The notes under the pieces: generated by a model | Database searches by the model: none | The model's input: the letters and a program-made list of their open reading frames with translations, nothing else | What the model was told of the DNA's origin: nothing | Translations under genes and position numbers: made by a program | In this document: piece after piece, positions 7,919 to 16,551 of the stretch | Layout: each line of letters starts with the position of its first letter | Numbering within the stretch: position 1 is the stretch's first letter | DNA from: Chromobacterium paludis | GTDB lineage: Bacteria > Pseudomonadota > Gammaproteobacteria > Burkholderiales > Chromobacteriaceae | Length of the DNA stretch: 64,000 nucleotides | Reading direction: 5' to 3' | Assembly: GCF_008275125.1 (NCBI RefSeq) | Contig: NZ_CP043473.1 | Span: forward strand, 1,984,001 to 2,048,000

Positions 7919-8731
7919 TTATCTGGCCCGGCACGCCCGCCATATCATGTATGCCCAGTCGCGGCCGTTCAGTCTGGGCCGCTGGCGGAACACATCGCCA
8001 TCGCTGGCGTGCAGTTTTTGCAGGATGCGCTCGCCGCCCATCACGATCAGCCGCAGCTCCAGGCCCAGCCGGCCGCGCAACGTGCGCCCCAGCGGCGCGC
8101 CGGCTTGCAGCATCTTGCGCGCGCGCTCGATTTCGAAACGCATCAGCGCGCGCCATTTCGCGTCGCAGCGGCCGGCGGCGATCTGCTCTTCCGTCACGCC
8201 GAAGCGCGCCAAGTCTTCTTGCGGCAGGTACACCCTGCCTTTTTGCCAATCAATGGCCGCATCCTGCCAGAAATTGATCAACTGCAGCGCCGTGCAGATG
8301 CCGTCCGACTGCGCCAGGCTGCGCGCATCGGTCTCGCCATACAGAGCCAGCATCAGCCGTCCCACCGGATTGGCCGAGCGGCGGCAGTAATCCACCAGCT
8401 CGCCGAAACTCTGGTAACGCGTCTTGCCTATATCCTGGCGGAAGGCCGACAGCAAGTCGCGGAACGGCTGCAGCGGCAGCGCGTGCTCGACGATGGCCGC
8501 CGCCAGCGGCGCCATCAGCGCGATGCGCGGCGGCTCACCCCGCGCGATGCGGTCCAGGTCGGCCTCCAGCCGGTCCAGCTCGGCCCATCGTTCATGCGCC
8601 TCGGCCTCTCCCTCATCCGCCACATCGTCCGCATAACGGGCAAAATGGTAAATGGCATGCACCGCGCGCCGCATGCGGCGCGGCAACAGGATGGAACCCA
8701 CCGGGAAATTCTCGTAATGGCCAACCGACAT
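7919..8731 (-). CDS. hpnC: Hydroxysqualene synthase HpnC
   Basis: HpnC converts presqualene diphosphate to hydroxysqualene. The 270-residue protein has the typical start HYENFPVGSILLPRRMR, an Asp-rich motif in FARYADDVADEGEA near residue 33, and a second in LQLINFWQDAAIDWQKGRVYLP near 145-165. It heads the hpnCDE run; its upstream region (8732-8867) is shared with the divergent tRNA promoter. No squalene-hopene cyclase (shc/hpnF) lies in the window, so that enzyme must be elsewhere if hopanoids are made. Confidence 0.92.
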   Translation of the reverse strand: MSVGHYENFPVGSILLPRRMRRAVHAIYHFARYADDVADEGEAEAHERWAELDRLEADLDRIARGEPPRIALMAPLAAAIVEHALPLQPFRDLLSAFRQDIGKTRYQSFGELVDYCRRSANPVGRLMLALYGETDARSLAQSDGICTALQLINFWQDAAIDWQKGRVYLPQEDLARFGVTEEQIAAGRCDAKWRALMRFEIERARKMLQAGAPLGRTLRGRLGLELRLIVMGGERILQKLHASDGDVFRQRPRLNGRDWAYMIWRACRAR

Positions 8732-8867
8732 CGCCGCCTCTCATGCCTGATCCGGCTGCGGATTATACCCGAGCCGGCGTGACAGCGTCCCATAGGCTGA
8801 CGGAACCATGCGCCGGCGCGCTGAAACCTGCCGCGCAGGAAAATTTTCAATTTTGTTGCACAGGGTA

Positions 8868-8896
8868 TTTACAAGCCAGCCATACGGGCCTAGAAT
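8868..8896 (+). promoter_or_regulatory. Sigma-70 promoter of the first tRNA-Ala
   Basis: TTTACA (8868-8873), a 17-base spacer, then TAGAAT (8891-8896). It lies 31 bases before the tRNA-Ala 5' end and both boxes are one or two bases from consensus. Confidence 0.7.
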
Positions 8897-8927
8897 GCCC
8901 AGCACTGTGAACGCAGCGACATCCAAC

Positions 8928-9003
<76 letters not shown>

Positions 9004-9026
9004 GTCACCTGCTTCACAAGACGATC

Positions 9027-9050
9027 AAGCCCGCGCAAGCGGGCTTTTTT
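9027..9050 (+). terminator. Terminator after tRNA-Ala copy 1
   Basis: AAGCCCGC (9027-9034), loop GCAA, GCGGGCTT (9039-9046), then TTTT. A compact, strong intrinsic terminator. Confidence 0.85.
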
Positions 9051-9536
9051 GCGTTCCAAATCATTCGGCTTTTGAGCCGTGGGCATAAAACACGCGCTCC
9101 ATGCCCCCCCTCAAGCCTCCGCCGGGCGACAGACCCCCAGGGACTTAAGCGGCCACATGCCCAAGCCCCGCGCTCTTGGCTCGCATCGCCGATGCGAATC
9201 AAGAATTCGCGGACTCGGATCCGGCGGAACCCGGCGACAAGCCCCAGGCGCGACTTGGGCCGGAACATCCGGCATGCCGCCCCTCTCGGCAGACACCCCC
9301 ATCCCGCACGCCCATGCAGACCCGGCAAGGAAAATGACTATCCGCCGAGGGAATGCAAAGCCACAAGGATAGTGGACACGCCCCAACGCCATCCGCCGCC
9401 CACCTCAGCAAGCCTCTCGCCCCATTCCGCAACCCGCCGGCTGCAGCCAATGGCAGCGCCTTTGTCGCAAGCACGCACCCATTTAAATGACATTTGATTA
9501 TTTTATTGATTTCGTCGAATTTTTCTTACAAACCAC
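9051..9536. other. Gene-free stretch between tRNA units
   Basis: About 490 bases with no gene that can be supported. Reading frames here have no ribosome site and no family-like sequence. Most of the stretch is GC-rich; the last 60 bases turn AT-rich and lead into the promoter at 9537. Confidence 0.5.
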
Positions 9537-9565
9537 TTGCAATGGGTAAATTGCCCATGTATAGT
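9537..9565 (+). promoter_or_regulatory. Sigma-70 promoter of the Ala-Glu tRNA array
   Basis: TTGCAA (9537-9542), a 17-base spacer, then TATAGT (9560-9565), preceded by an AT-rich tract. It lies 55 bases before tRNA-Ala copy 2. Confidence 0.75.
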
Positions 9566-9620
9566 TCGCTTCCTGTCGAGACAGAACGGTCGGCGCGAAA
9601 GCGAAATCGACGGAATTCGT

Positions 9621-9696
<76 letters not shown>

Positions 9697-9703
9697 CAAT
9701 TTA

Positions 9704-9779
9704 GTCCCCATCGTCTAGAGGCCTAGGACACCGCCCTTTCACGGCGATAACCGGGGTTCGACTCCCCGTGGGGACGCCA
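9704..9779 (+). tRNA. tRNA-Glu(TTC), copy 1
   Basis: A 76-base tRNA with encoded CCA; acceptor GTCCCCA/TGGGGAC, anticodon loop CTTTCAC giving TTC. Seven bases follow the previous tRNA-Ala. It differs from copy 2 by one T-loop base (TTCGACT versus TTCGAAT). Confidence 0.97.
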
Positions 9780-9790
9780 TAGTTTTACGT

Positions 9791-9866
<76 letters not shown>

Positions 9867-9889
9867 CACCACAATTTAGTAGGACACTT

Positions 9890-9965
9890 GTCCCCATCGT
9901 CTAGAGGCCTAGGACACCGCCCTTTCACGGCGATAACCGGGGTTCGAATCCCCGTGGGGACGCCA
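9890..9965 (+). tRNA. tRNA-Glu(TTC), copy 2
   Basis: A 76-base tRNA with encoded CCA and anticodon TTC. The 23-base spacer from tRNA-Ala copy 3 repeats the ACAATTTAGT of the first spacer and adds about a dozen bases. Confidence 0.97.
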
Positions 9966-9972
9966 GCATACT

Positions 9973-10048
<76 letters not shown>

Positions 10049-10052
10049 GTCA

Positions 10053-10086
10053 AAAGCCGAAATCGAAAGATTTCGGCTTTTTCTTT
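10053..10086 (+). terminator. Terminator of the tRNA array
   Basis: AAAGCCGAAATC (10053-10064), loop GAAA, GATTTCGGCTTT (10069-10080), then TTCTTTATTT. A 12-base-pair stem with a T-rich tail. Confidence 0.85.
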
Positions 10087-10142
10087 ATTTATTTTTAAAA
10101 AGCGAGCATAAAAGCAAAACTCGCTCCAAAGCCCCCTCACTC

Positions 10143-10853
10143 TCAACCACCCCCGCGACTCTCCCGCAAGCGCCTAACCAGGCCGCCCAGCTTGTCGGCA
10201 TAAGCCGGATCGCTGGCATAGCCGCCCCGCGCCAAGGCCTCGGCAAACGCCTGCTCGTCATTGCCCACCCCCAAGGCGGCGCGGTAGCGCGGCTGACTGG
10301 CCAGCAGCCGCGCATAATCGTCGAAAGCCGCCTGATAGTCCGGATAGGCGCGAAACGACTCCACCCTGGCCACCTTGCGGCCATGCTCGAACTCCGAGGT
10401 CAACGCCATGGCGACTTCCCCGCGCCAGCCCGCGCCGGCCTTGATGCCGAACAGGTTATGACTGTTGCCGCCATCGGACTTGGCCAGCGGCTTGCGCCCC
10501 CAGCCCGACTCCAGCGCGGCCTGCGCCAGCAGGATGTCCGGCGCCACGCCCAGCTTGGCGGCGGCCTGTTGCGCATGCGGCAACATCTCGACCAAGAAAG
10601 CCTGTCGATCCGCGCCGGCGGCCGATGCGTCGGCCCCGGCCCGCAGCTGCTGCCTCAAGCGGCCGGCCTCCGGCGTCAACGGCATGGGCGCATCCGCCCC
10701 GCCTTCCGAGATGAAGCGCTCCACCTCGGCGCGCAGCCCGGCAAACTGCTCGGCAAATCCGGCGCCCGCCCCAGGCAGATCGAGCGGCAAGGCGATGCCC
10801 TCGCCCGCCGCCGCGCCAGACCCGGCGACCCGCTCACTGCGCAGCGTAAACAT
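10143..10853 (-). CDS. flgJ: FlgJ-like flagellar muramidase (glucosaminidase domain)
   Basis: The 236-residue protein carries a glucosaminidase (PF01832-type) domain from about residue 85: PDILLAQAALESGWGRK with the likely catalytic Glu, then HNLFGIKAGAGWRG, FRAYPDYQAAFDDYARLL and YADKLGGLVRRL. It would cut peptidoglycan so the rod can cross the wall. The N-terminal 80 residues are not recognisably the rod-capping domain of dual-domain FlgJ, and no signal peptide is visible, as usual for proteins exported by the flagellar apparatus. It ends the flgM-flgN-flgJ run and overlaps flgN by 20 bases. Confidence 0.8.
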   Translation of the reverse strand: MFTLRSERVAGSGAAAGEGIALPLDLPGAGAGFAEQFAGLRAEVERFISEGGADAPMPLTPEAGRLRQQLRAGADASAAGADRQAFLVEMLPHAQQAAAKLGVAPDILLAQAALESGWGRKPLAKSDGGNSHNLFGIKAGAGWRGEVAMALTSEFEHGRKVARVESFRAYPDYQAAFDDYARLLASQPRYRAALGVGNDEQAFAEALARGGYASDPAYADKLGGLVRRLRESRGGG

Positions 10854-11259
10854 CGGACTCTCCTTCCAGCACCCGCCGCAATAGTTCTCGGCGCTGCGTC
10901 AACAACTCGCCGTTGCGGCGATTGCGCTCCCGGCATTCGGCTATCCAGCCGCGCAAGCTCTGCCACATCGCGTCCGCCCGCTCGCGCAAGGCCGGAGGCA
11001 GAACCGCCAACGCCGATGCCATGGACAGCGGCTCGCCCGCCGGCAGCAAGACCCGCAGCAAACCGGCTCGCTCGCGCCGGCTGCGCTCCAGCCTGGCGCA
11101 CAGCTCGGCGATTTCGCTTGCGCTATCCTGCAAACCGGCCGCGTCATGCCGCAGCGCCGCTTCAAACTGCGCCTCCAGCCGCGCCGCAAGCTGCGGATAG
11201 GCCGACAGATCGGCCGCGACGGTATCGAACAACTGGCGATAGGCCTGCCTTCTATCCAT
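10834..11259 (-). CDS. flgN: FlgN-like flagellar export chaperone
   Basis: FlgN binds the hook-filament junction proteins FlgK and FlgL before export. The 141-residue product is all-helical and Leu/Arg/Glu-rich (AELCARLERSRRERAGLLRVLLPAG; ERNRRNGELLTQRRELLRRVL), matching FlgN in size and style, but similarity is by pattern and position. The ATG at 11259 overlaps the flgM stop by one base (TGATG). FlgK and FlgL genes are not in the window. Confidence 0.75.
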   Translation of the reverse strand: MDRRQAYRQLFDTVAADLSAYPQLAARLEAQFEAALRHDAAGLQDSASEIAELCARLERSRRERAGLLRVLLPAGEPLSMASALAVLPPALRERADAMWQSLRGWIAECRERNRRNGELLTQRRELLRRVLEGESDVYAAQ

Positions 11260-11519
11260 CAACGGCCGCCATGATATTGCTCGATCAGGCCCGCCAGGCG
11301 CTGCGCGTCGAAGCGGACTTCGCCGCGCGCCAGCGCCGCGCGCACCGCCTCCACCCGGGAGGCGTCGATTTCAGGCATGGCCCGCAACGCGGAGGCCGGC
11401 GAAGCCGGCGCCATTTGCGCCGCCGCGCCGCGCGCGGCAGGCTCGGCCGCCGCCGGCGCGTCGGTCTTGTCGACGGCGCTCAATTCGCCGCGGCGTGAGG
11501 TGTGGGATGTGATTTGCAT
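11259..11519 (-). CDS. flgM: Anti-sigma-28 factor FlgM
   Basis: FlgM holds the flagellar sigma-28 inactive until it is exported through the finished hook. The 86-residue protein has the disordered, Ala/Pro-rich N-terminus and the conserved C-terminal helix region (RVEAVRAALARGEVRFDAQRLAGLI) of the family. It is first of flgM-flgN-flgJ and would control the FliA-type sigma factor encoded at 14380-15075. Confidence 0.85.
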   Translation of the reverse strand: MQITSHTSRRGELSAVDKTDAPAAAEPAARGAAAQMAPASPASALRAMPEIDASRVEAVRAALARGEVRFDAQRLAGLIEQYHGGR

Positions 11520-11615
11520 CGAGTGACCTGCGTTTGCATACGGTGTTTACCGATACAAGGCGACAGCTGGGCGCCGAACTTAAACGAACGACGGCAAAAA
11601 GCCGCGCGTCGGGAT

Positions 11616-12302
11616 TCAGAAGTTTTCCGGCAGCATCTTCAACACGACGATGCGGCGGTTTTCCAGACGGATGTAATGCCCGTAGATCAGCTCTTTCAGG
11701 ATGCGCGCCACCATCTCGCGCGAGGAGCCGATCTGGTCGGCGATTTCCTGCTGCGTCAACTGCTTGCGCAGCATCAGCACGCCATCCTGCTCCACCAGCA
11801 TCTGATTGATCAGGATGCGCACGCGGCCGTAGACGTCCAGCAAGGCCAGATTGCGCGCCAGGGTGGTCATGTGGCGCACCAGGGCCACCAGATAGCACAT
11901 GATGCCGACGCGAACCTTATCGCAGCCCGGCAAGCCGTCCTCGCTGCCGAACAAGGCGCACAGCACGGGCCGCGAAAACTTCAACACCACGCTCTCTTCG
12001 TCGGCCACCGCGCTGCTGTTGCGCTCGCCGCCATCGACAAAAGACTCCATGCCCAGCATGTCGCCGGGCATGCTCACCTGCAACACGTACTTCTTGCCGC
12101 CCGGCGCAGCGACAAACGACTGCATGCAGCCGGCGCACAACAGATAGACCTCGTCGGAGGCCTCGCCCTCCGCATACAGGGTTTCGCCTCTTGCCAAGCG
12201 GATCGACTCCGCCGCCGCCAGCGCCCCAGCCAGAGCATCGTCAGACAAATGGCCAAATAGCGGCGTCTGCCGCAACATCTGCAAGGCTTGTTCTTGTTTC
12301 AT
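11616..12302 (-). CDS. Crp/Fnr-family transcription regulator
   Basis: From the ATG at 12302 the protein has 228 residues: a cyclic-nucleotide-binding-type beta barrel (RGETLYAEGEASDEVYLLCAG; VSMPGDMLGMESFVDGGERN), a long dimerisation helix, and a C-terminal Crp-type winged helix (KQLTQQEIADQIGSSREMVA). The N-terminal four-Cys cluster of FNR is absent, so it is not an oxygen sensor of that class; ligand is unknown. An upstream ATG at 12344 is possible. Its place between flgM and motB in a lateral flagellar block suggests it regulates that block, which lacks the usual LafK gene. Confidence 0.85.
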   Translation of the reverse strand: MKQEQALQMLRQTPLFGHLSDDALAGALAAAESIRLARGETLYAEGEASDEVYLLCAGCMQSFVAAPGGKKYVLQVSMPGDMLGMESFVDGGERNSSAVADEESVVLKFSRPVLCALFGSEDGLPGCDKVRVGIMCYLVALVRHMTTLARNLALLDVYGRVRILINQMLVEQDGVLMLRKQLTQQEIADQIGSSREMVARILKELIYGHYIRLENRRIVVLKMLPENF

Positions 12303-12461
12303 CTCGGTAACGCGTCCCCGACACGGGATCATGCCGATGGACACGTCCCTGTCATTTTATGATCTTAATTGTATGAGAAATGACTCAAACAGCGATATTC
12401 TTATCAAAGACGCGCACATTGTAAATAATTTACTTAAAATTTGTGTGGAATTCTCACAAAA

Positions 12462-12486
12462 AAAATCCTTGCATAGCAAGGATTTT
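12462..12486 (-). terminator. Terminator after motB
   Basis: AAAATCCTTGC, loop of three, GCAAGGATTTT (12462-12486), followed on the minus strand by TTTTTTGTG. An 11-base-pair stem closing the fliE-to-motB series. Confidence 0.9.
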
Positions 12487-12510
12487 CATGAATGAGACAT
12501 GGACGTTTAA

Positions 12511-13497
12511 TTATTTCATGCCAGTCGCCGTTTCGGGACCCGCGCGTTCGCCCGCCGCGTCGTATTGCGTCGCCGACACCCCGGGCATGGGACCGCCCTG
12601 CTCTCCGCCCGCGCCATACATCGCCACCACCGCGCGCGCCTGCTTGGAAGTCAGGATCAGCAACTCGATGCGGCGATTGAGCGCCGCCAGCGGATGCCCC
12701 GCATCCAGCGGCGCCCGCTCGGCCATGCCCACCACCTGCAGCACGGATTCGCCGGCCAGCCCGCCCTGCATCATGTGCATGCGCGCCGCCATGGCCCGGC
12801 TGCTGGACAGCGACCAATTGGACAGCGCGCCGAAGCCAGCGCTGTGGTACTGCGCGGCATCGGTGTGGCCGACGATCAGCAGGCGGTTGTCGATCTCGCC
12901 CAGCATGCCCCCGATCTGCAGCAGCAACTTGCGGAACCTGGGCTCGACGATGGCGCTGCCGCGCTCGAACATGCCCTGCTTGTCCGTATCATGCAGCGTC
13001 ACGCGCAGGCCGTAAGGCGTAATCACGGTCTGCAGATTGCTGGCCAGCCCCGCCTGGCGGCTCATCTCGGACAAAGCCTGGGCCAGCTTGCGCAAATCGG
13101 CCTCGCTGTCATAGCTATGCCGCATCAACTCCGGCGGATCATCCACCGTGCGCTTGTCGGTATTGCGCACGGCAGACTTGCTGGCCGCCTGGCTGCCGCT
13201 GGGGCCGGGAACGGGGTCGCGCGGAATCAGGCTGCCGGGCGGATTGCCCAGGTGGTCGATCTGCCGGCTGGCGCCTTCCATCATGGGCTTGCCGCCGGAG
13301 GCGCTCAGCAGCTGCTGCAGGTTTTCCTGGTCGCGCGCGGCCAGCACCCACAGCACCAGGAACAGGCACATCAGCGCCAGCACAAAGTCGGCGAACGCCA
13401 CTTTCCAGGCGCCGCCGTGGGCCTCCTCGGTATGGCGGCGCGACACGCGCTTGATGACCGCGCCCTCATGGCCATCCTTGTTCTTCAGCGGCGCCAT
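12511..13497 (-). CDS. motB: Flagellar motor stator protein MotB (LafU type)
   Basis: MotB forms the proton-driven stator with MotA and anchors it to peptidoglycan. The 328-residue protein has one membrane segment with the essential Asp in FADFVLALMCLFLVLWVLAA (Asp37), then a periplasmic OmpA-like domain with LIVGHTDAAQ near residue 210 and ERAPLDAGHPLAALNRRIELLI near 260. The proton-type sequence suggests H+ rather than Na+ drive. It follows motA after three bases, the lafT-lafU order of lateral systems. Confidence 0.95.
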   Translation of the reverse strand: MAPLKNKDGHEGAVIKRVSRRHTEEAHGGAWKVAFADFVLALMCLFLVLWVLAARDQENLQQLLSASGGKPMMEGASRQIDHLGNPPGSLIPRDPVPGPSGSQAASKSAVRNTDKRTVDDPPELMRHSYDSEADLRKLAQALSEMSRQAGLASNLQTVITPYGLRVTLHDTDKQGMFERGSAIVEPRFRKLLLQIGGMLGEIDNRLLIVGHTDAAQYHSAGFGALSNWSLSSSRAMAARMHMMQGGLAGESVLQVVGMAERAPLDAGHPLAALNRRIELLILTSKQARAVVAMYGAGGEQGGPMPGVSATQYDAAGERAGPETATGMK

Positions 13498-13500
13498 CGC

Positions 13501-14364
13501 TTACACGCCCTCCAGCGCGTTGATCCACGACTCCAGCTGGGAGAAGCTGGGCTTGGTGTTCAGCTGCACCAGGCGGCGGCCGGCGTCGATGGCCAGCAGC
13601 GGCGGCTTGCCGGAGGCGTGCGTGGTCAACACCACCTTGACCGATTCGAAGTGCGACAGCTCTTCCTTGACCAGCTGGCTCATCACGTTGGACAGCGGGT
13701 CCAGCACGCCGTAACAAAAGAAAATGCCGATGAAGGTGCCCACCATGGCGGCCGCCACGCTGGCGGCGATTTCGCCGGCGCTGGCGCCCTGGGCGACGGT
13801 GTTCATCGCCATCACGATGCCCAGCACCGCGGCCAGTATGCCGAAGCCGGGCATGGCCTCGGCGATCTTGTGCAGAGATTTGGACGGCTGGTTCAGCTGT
13901 TCGTGGATCGCGTCCAGCTCCTGGTCCAGCACGCCTTCCAGCTCATGGGCGTTGATCTTGCCCATCGCCATCAGCCGGAAGTTGTCGACGATGAAGGCGA
14001 GCAGCTTGCGGTTTTCCAGCACCATGGGATAGCGATTGAACAAGGGGCTCTGGCGCGGCGCCTCCACATGCTGGTCCAGCGCCTTCAAGCCGCGGCTGGC
14101 GGTGATCAGCAGCTCGTACATCAGCAACAGCTGCTGGCGCTGGAATTCCGCGCCCTGCTTCTTGCGCACCACCACGCGCTTGATCTGGCTGCCCATTTCC
14201 TTGAGCACATGCGGCGGATTGCCCAGCACGATGGCGCCCATGGCGGCGCCGCAGATGATCAATAGCTCGGTCGGCTGCCAGATGATGGACAAGACGCCGC
14301 CGTGCAGCATGAAGCCGCCGAATACGCAAACCAGCACGATCAAAATGCCAAACAATTGCTGCAT
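13501..14364 (-). CDS. motA: Flagellar motor stator protein MotA (LafT type)
   Basis: The 287-residue protein has the MotA layout: two N-terminal membrane helices (LFGILIVLVCVFGGFML; LIICGAAMGAIVL), a cytoplasmic loop with charged residues that contact FliG (VVRKKQGAEFQRQQLLLMY), and two C-terminal helices holding the proton-path prolines (AMPGFGILAAVLGIVMAMN and IFFCYGVLDPLSNVM). It forms the stator with the adjacent MotB and lies 15 bases after the sigma-28 gene. Confidence 0.95.
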   Translation of the reverse strand: MQQLFGILIVLVCVFGGFMLHGGVLSIIWQPTELLIICGAAMGAIVLGNPPHVLKEMGSQIKRVVVRKKQGAEFQRQQLLLMYELLITASRGLKALDQHVEAPRQSPLFNRYPMVLENRKLLAFIVDNFRLMAMGKINAHELEGVLDQELDAIHEQLNQPSKSLHKIAEAMPGFGILAAVLGIVMAMNTVAQGASAGEIAASVAAAMVGTFIGIFFCYGVLDPLSNVMSQLVKEELSHFESVKVVLTTHASGKPPLLAIDAGRRLVQLNTKPSFSQLESWINALEGV

Positions 14365-14379
14365 GGGAATTTCCTTGCC

Positions 14380-15075
14380 TCAGGCCGCCATCAGGCACGC
14401 CTGCATTTTTTTCAGGGCGCTCTTGTTGATCTGGCAGATGCGGGCCTCGGTCAGCTCCAGCACCGCCGCGATCTCCTTGAGACTCAGTTCGAACTCGTAA
14501 TACAGCTGGATCACCTGTTGCTCGCGCTCGTTCAACGCGGTCAGCGCGCGCGCCAGCTCGCTCTGCCGCTCCAGCCTAGCCTCGGGCGAGCCTTCGCCCG
14601 CCAGCTCCACGCCCGATGCCACCAGCTCATCAAAGCTGGCCATGGCCTCGGCGTTTTCCGCCAACAGCGCCTCGCGGTAAGCGTCGGCATCCAGTCCCAG
14701 CAAGCTCATCGCCTCCGCCTCGGACGGCTCCCTGCCCAGCTTGCGCCGCAGCTCGCGCAGGCCGTCGCGCACGCGATGCGCCTCCTGCCGCACCGAACGC
14801 GGCCGCCAGTCCAGCCGCCGCAGCTCGTCCAGGATGGCGCCGCGGATGCGCAGCATGGCGAAGCCGGCGAAGCGCTCGTCCGGCTCGCCGCCATAGCGGC
14901 GCAGACAGTCCAACAGCGCCATCAGGCCGATCTGCTCCATGTCCTCGCGGTCGAACACGCCGCCAGCCTGGCTGGAGAGCTGGCGCGCGGCGCGCTTGAC
15001 CAGCGGCGCGTAAGCGGCAAGGTGCCGGGATTCGTCCCGCGCCTGGGCCGGCTGGGCATAGCTTTCGGCGTACAT
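14380..15075 (-). CDS. fliA: Flagellar sigma-28 factor FliA (LafS type)
   Basis: This 231-residue sigma factor has region 2 (EDMEQIGLMALLDCLRRYG; FAMLRIRGAILDELRRLDW), region 3 (LRRKLGREPSEAEAMSLL) and region 4 (LNEREQQVIQLYYEFELSLK, then LTEARICQINKSALKKM). It directs transcription of late flagellar genes such as flagellin and stators and is expected to be held by FlgM (11259-11519). It stands between fliL and motA, the lafS place. Confidence 0.95.
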   Translation of the reverse strand: MYAESYAQPAQARDESRHLAAYAPLVKRAARQLSSQAGGVFDREDMEQIGLMALLDCLRRYGGEPDERFAGFAMLRIRGAILDELRRLDWRPRSVRQEAHRVRDGLRELRRKLGREPSEAEAMSLLGLDADAYREALLAENAEAMASFDELVASGVELAGEGSPEARLERQSELARALTALNEREQQVIQLYYEFELSLKEIAAVLELTEARICQINKSALKKMQACLMAA

Positions 15076-15079
15076 CGGC

Positions 15080-15517
15080 TTACTCGATGATCAGCTTGCC
15101 CACCATCACCTCGCTGAACGGCGGCTCGCCCTGCTCGCGCGCGTAGGACGCGCGGTAGGCCTTGCTCAGCAGGCTCTGGTAGTCGTCTATGCTCAAGGCG
15201 CCGGCGCGCTCGCGGCTCAGCTGGGACAGCGCGCGCACCGCCACGCTCTTCAGCAGCGGCAGCTGTTCCTTCACCTTGGCCTCGTTGTCCGGGCTGCTGC
15301 GGAACACCAGATCCACCGCCATGTAGCGCGGATCGCCGCCGGCGTCGGCGCGCAGCATCACGATGATCTTGTCCAGCGTGACATAGCGATAGTCCGCCGG
15401 CTTGGGCGCCCGGGGCGCGGCGCGCTCCGCGCGCTGGACATACCACCAGCCGCCGACGCCCGCCCCGGCGGCCAACACGGCCGCCAGCGCGGCCGCGATC
15501 AGGGTTTTGCCATTCAT
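15080..15517 (-). CDS. fliL: FliL family basal body-associated protein
   Basis: FliL surrounds the stator and supports torque at high load. The 145-residue protein has one N-terminal membrane helix (LIAAALAAVLAAGAGVGGWW), then a periplasmic domain with the FliL pattern YVTLDKIIVMLRADAG, YMAVDLVFRS and a short C-terminal tail VMVGKLIIE. The size is typical. It lies between fliK and fliA in the laf order (lafF). Confidence 0.88.
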   Translation of the reverse strand: MNGKTLIAAALAAVLAAGAGVGGWWYVQRAERAAPRAPKPADYRYVTLDKIIVMLRADAGGDPRYMAVDLVFRSSPDNEAKVKEQLPLLKSVAVRALSQLSRERAGALSIDDYQSLLSKAYRASYAREQGEPPFSEVMVGKLIIE

Positions 15518-15540
15518 GTGTGCCCTACCTCCTCAACGCT

Positions 15541-16551
15541 TCAACCCTGCTCCAGCTCGAAACCGCCCGCCGCGCGCCAGCCTTCCCGGCTCAAGGCCCG
15601 GCCCGGCTCCTCGCGCGCTTGCGGCTCGCGGCCGTGGCGGCCGCCCTGGCCATGGCCGGACGGCATGCCTTCCTTCACGTCCACTGCCACCTGGGTGTAT
15701 TGGCGGCTGCCCAGGTCCTGGCGCAAGGCATCGCCTATGCTCTGCAGCTGCCGCACCACTTCGCCGTGGGAGGCAGTCAGCTCCACGGTCAGGACCCCGG
15801 CCTGATGGCGGATGGCGATCTCCAGCGAACCCAGCGCCGGCGGGTCCAAACGTATCGTCGCGCGGTCCTGGTTCTGGCTGGACAGCACTTGCAGCCGCTC
15901 GCCCAGCGCCGCCTGCAGCTTGCCGCCCCAGCTTTCCGGCTGCGCGGCCGGCAAGGCCAGGCTGACGCTCTCGGCCGGTTTGCCCGGCTCCGCCGCATGC
16001 GCGGCCAGCGGCATCAGGGAAGGCAAGGGCGCCGCCGCAGCCTCCTGCGGCAAGGACGACTCGGCCAGTTGCGCCGCCAGCGCCTTGCCGGCAACCGCGC
16101 CGAGCGGCGCAGCCAGCTTGGCCTGAGCGGCCCCGGCCGCGTCCGCCGCCAGGCCTGGGCCGTCGGACGACGCCTGGGCAGGCACGGCAGCGCCTTGCGG
16201 CAGGATGGCCTGCCACGCGATGGACGGCCGCATCGCCGGACTCAGCGCCAGCGGGTCAGCCTGGCGCGGCTTGACGGCGTCCCGCTCCGATGCCGCCCGC
16301 GCTTGCGGCGGCGGCGCCAGCGGCGCGGCCTGCGGCGCCCCGCAGAACGACAGCGGCGTCTTCGGGTCCGTGTCGGCGGTCTTGTCCTGAGCGTCGGCCG
16401 GCGTCACCTGCCCCGCTTGCTGCAAGGCCTCGGCAAAATCGACGCTGGACGCGTCATCGGCTTGCGAGCGCTCGTCCCGACCCGGCGCGACGATATCGTC
16501 CAGCGGGGCCGGCGCCGGGTTCTGGATAGGCGGCGGTGCCACTCTGCTCAT
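15541..16551 (-). CDS. fliK: Flagellar hook-length control protein FliK (LafE type)
   Basis: FliK measures the hook and switches the export gate to filament proteins. The 336-residue protein has a long low-complexity N-terminus rich in Ala, Pro and Gln and a conserved C-terminal FliK domain: DRATIRLDPPALGSLEIAIR, GVLTVELTASHGEVVRQLQ, LRQDLGSRQYTQVAVDVKEG. The ATG at 16551 overlaps the fliT stop (ATGA); an ATG 12 bases upstream is possible. The extreme C-terminus (EGWRAAGGFELEQG) is typical of the family's short tail. Confidence 0.9.
   Translation of the reverse strand: MSRVAPPPIQNPAPAPLDDIVAPGRDERSQADDASSVDFAEALQQAGQVTPADAQDKTADTDPKTPLSFCGAPQAAPLAPPPQARAASERDAVKPRQADPLALSPAMRPSIAWQAILPQGAAVPAQASSDGPGLAADAAGAAQAKLAAPLGAVAGKALAAQLAESSLPQEAAAAPLPSLMPLAAHAAEPGKPAESVSLALPAAQPESWGGKLQAALGERLQVLSSQNQDRATIRLDPPALGSLEIAIRHQAGVLTVELTASHGEVVRQLQSIGDALRQDLGSRQYTQVAVDVKEGMPSGHGQGGRHGREPQAREEPGRALSREGWRAAGGFELEQG

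Noticed and set aside
9079..9372. Short open frames in the gap between tRNA-Ala copies 1 and 2
   Set aside because: No ribosome site and Arg/Pro/Ala-rich products on both strands; GC-rich chance frames.
12565..14265. A 566-codon open frame opposite motB and motA
   Set aside because: Shadow of the stator genes, with no homology-like features.
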